The notes below the pieces were generated by a model. That model was given only the letters and a program-made list of their open reading frames with translations. It had not been told where the DNA came from and ran no database searches. Position numbers and translations under genes: made by a program. From positions 1,748,001-1,812,000 of the forward strand of contig JBBBDQ010000403.1 of assembly GCA_037127315.1 (NCBI GenBank): a stretch of DNA of 64,000 nt. The letters are read 5' to 3'. Every line of letters begins with the position of its first letter. Positions within the stretch are counted from its first letter, which is position 1. Positions 57,401 to 59,869 of the stretch are shown piece after piece. The DNA is from Ascarosepion bandense. Lineage: Eukaryota; Mollusca; Cephalopoda; Sepiida; Sepiidae.

Positions 57401-58626
57401 AGATGCATTTAAAGAAATTAATACACAAAGAGACTTGTGCAAAAATATTTGTTGAAGCATGAGGGGTACACTTAAAAGCTGTGTAAATTGTGATGGACAA
57501 AAGTGTGAGCAATTGTATTGATAAAATTTAAGCACTTTTTATTATTGTGAATAATAAAATTTATTTGTCAATGTAATAATTGTATTAGTAAGTATAATTA
57601 GATATGTAATCTCAGCTGAAGTCATTGCATTCACTTACGTGTAAATACCCTTGGGAAAGGTATTAATCCATCTATTCCTTCCAGTTATGGGTTAAATAAC
57701 AGTACAGATTGGGTTCCATAGCCTTGGTCAGCAACCAGTCTACCACAGAAAGCAATGGCAACCTACTGCGGGATAATGTTCTGCCCAGTCAGTCATGTCT
57801 CTTTCGAGACATGATTGCCTAAGCGTGTATCACGTATGGCAATTAACTGACTGAATCTCAAAATAAATTTACAGTCCATCTACTTTTAGACAACCCTGTA
57901 TAATGACTTATGAAACTTGAAAGTACTTGAATATTGGTAAAATTATAACATTTATTTAAATTTTCACCAGAAGTCAGGAAAAGGATCTAAATACCAAAAA
58001 CAAAAAGGTTTTCTGAAAAAAAATTTATCGGTCTTTAACCAAACTTATAATTTATAAATAGATTATTGTCATAATTATAAATTGCTGCCACAATTCATCC
58101 TTATACTTAACATTAAAAAGTGACTGTCCCAAGTTGGGGACCTGATTTTGATTGGAAAAAAGTTCTAATAGACTCATTGAAGGGATCCTTGGTAGCAGTG
58201 ACATGCAAATGTTTGGTGGTCTCCAGGGCCAACTCTTTGATCGTAAGCCCCTAAGACTCAAGTAGTCAGTCAGTTAAGTGCCATACGTGATACATGCTTG
58301 GGCGATTATGTCTCGAAAGAGACATGACTGACTGGGCAGAACATTATCCCACAGTAGGTTGCCATTGCTTTCTGCGGTAGACTGGTTGCTGACCAAGGCT
58401 ATAGAACCCAATCTGTCCTGCTATTTAACCCATAACTGGAAGGAAGAGACAAATTAATACCTTTCCCAAGAGTATTTGCGCGTAAGTGAATACAATGGAT
58501 TTAGCTGGAATTCGAACTCGGCTTCCCGGTTTCTCATTCCGAGCCGATATCCACTGTACCACATCCCTTTCTTTTAAAAAAAATGGAATGCTTCACGAAT
58601 TTGCATGTCATCCTTGCGCAGGGGCC

Positions 58627-58666
<40 letters not shown>

Positions 58667-59832
58667 ACTGCCGAAGCGAGTACGTAGGGGGGTCCTATTC
58701 AGCCCAGTACTGAGAAACGTGAGAATGGAAAATAGATGAAACATGAAATAAACACTTTATTCAAATTAGATATAAACTAAATTTAGTTCATTCTTTAATT
58801 GGATGCCCTCCTGATATAGATACCAGGAGTTGTCAAAACCTCTACTTCCAACTACTAGCCCATGCCTTAAAGAAATGCAAAAATTGTTCTCACAATCACA
58901 GATCAAACTCTACAGAAAGCTTTGTCATAAAATGTGTGTGTTTGTAGTTTTTTATTGTTTTGTTTTTTTACACAAATATTTGATGGAAAATGTTCTGATG
59001 CAATTTCTGTTACTTGGGAGAAAATAAATATACAAGAGAAAACAAAGAAAATAATAATAATGATTAAATCGTTTTACACTTAATTTAAGATAATAAGTTG
59101 GTAAATATTTGAATATTTGTTAATGATGAAGTTGTCTTTTCTGTCATCAAATGGGCTTATTCTAAATAGTAAATATTTTGTATATACCTAGTATATATAG
59201 CTCACTATAACTCTTCGATTTCACTAGCTGTGTATAATGAAGTTCTAGTATATTTCATGTCTTATTTTTATAATCACTTCACAGCAAGCAAGGCAGAAAT
59301 GCCACTGGTGCACAGGGGGTTACAGTGAGAGAATAAAAAGGTACAGTGGATCTCAAAAATAAGATATGTATGGGAATCAAGTATATAAAAGATGGCATTT
59401 GACTATAAGGGAAGCAGGTAAATGGAAATAGTTCCACAAACGAGAAGTGTGAGAAAAGAAACTGTTAGAAGAGGTGGTTACATTTAACTATTTTGATGGT
59501 AAAAAGGTGGGACCTAGATGCCAATCTAGTAGCACAATTGAATACATGTAGTCAGGATACCAGGAAAAAAAAAGCCATAAAAATACTTGTAGAAAAGACA
59601 GAGGGAAGTCACATTACATATATTGAAACATAAATTACTGGTAATTGCTGCATGCTATTCTTTTTTTTTATAATCGTGTTGCCCCAAGCAAGGCATTTTA
59701 CTGCCACTATTGTGCAGGGGGTTACATACGAGATAAGTTATGAGAAAGAGTGACAGGTTACAGAGGGTGTCAGGAATAGGGTAGGAGAAGGATAAGAATA
59801 CTGATGAGAGTGGAGTGGACAAAGAAAGGAGC

Positions 59833-59869
<37 letters not shown>

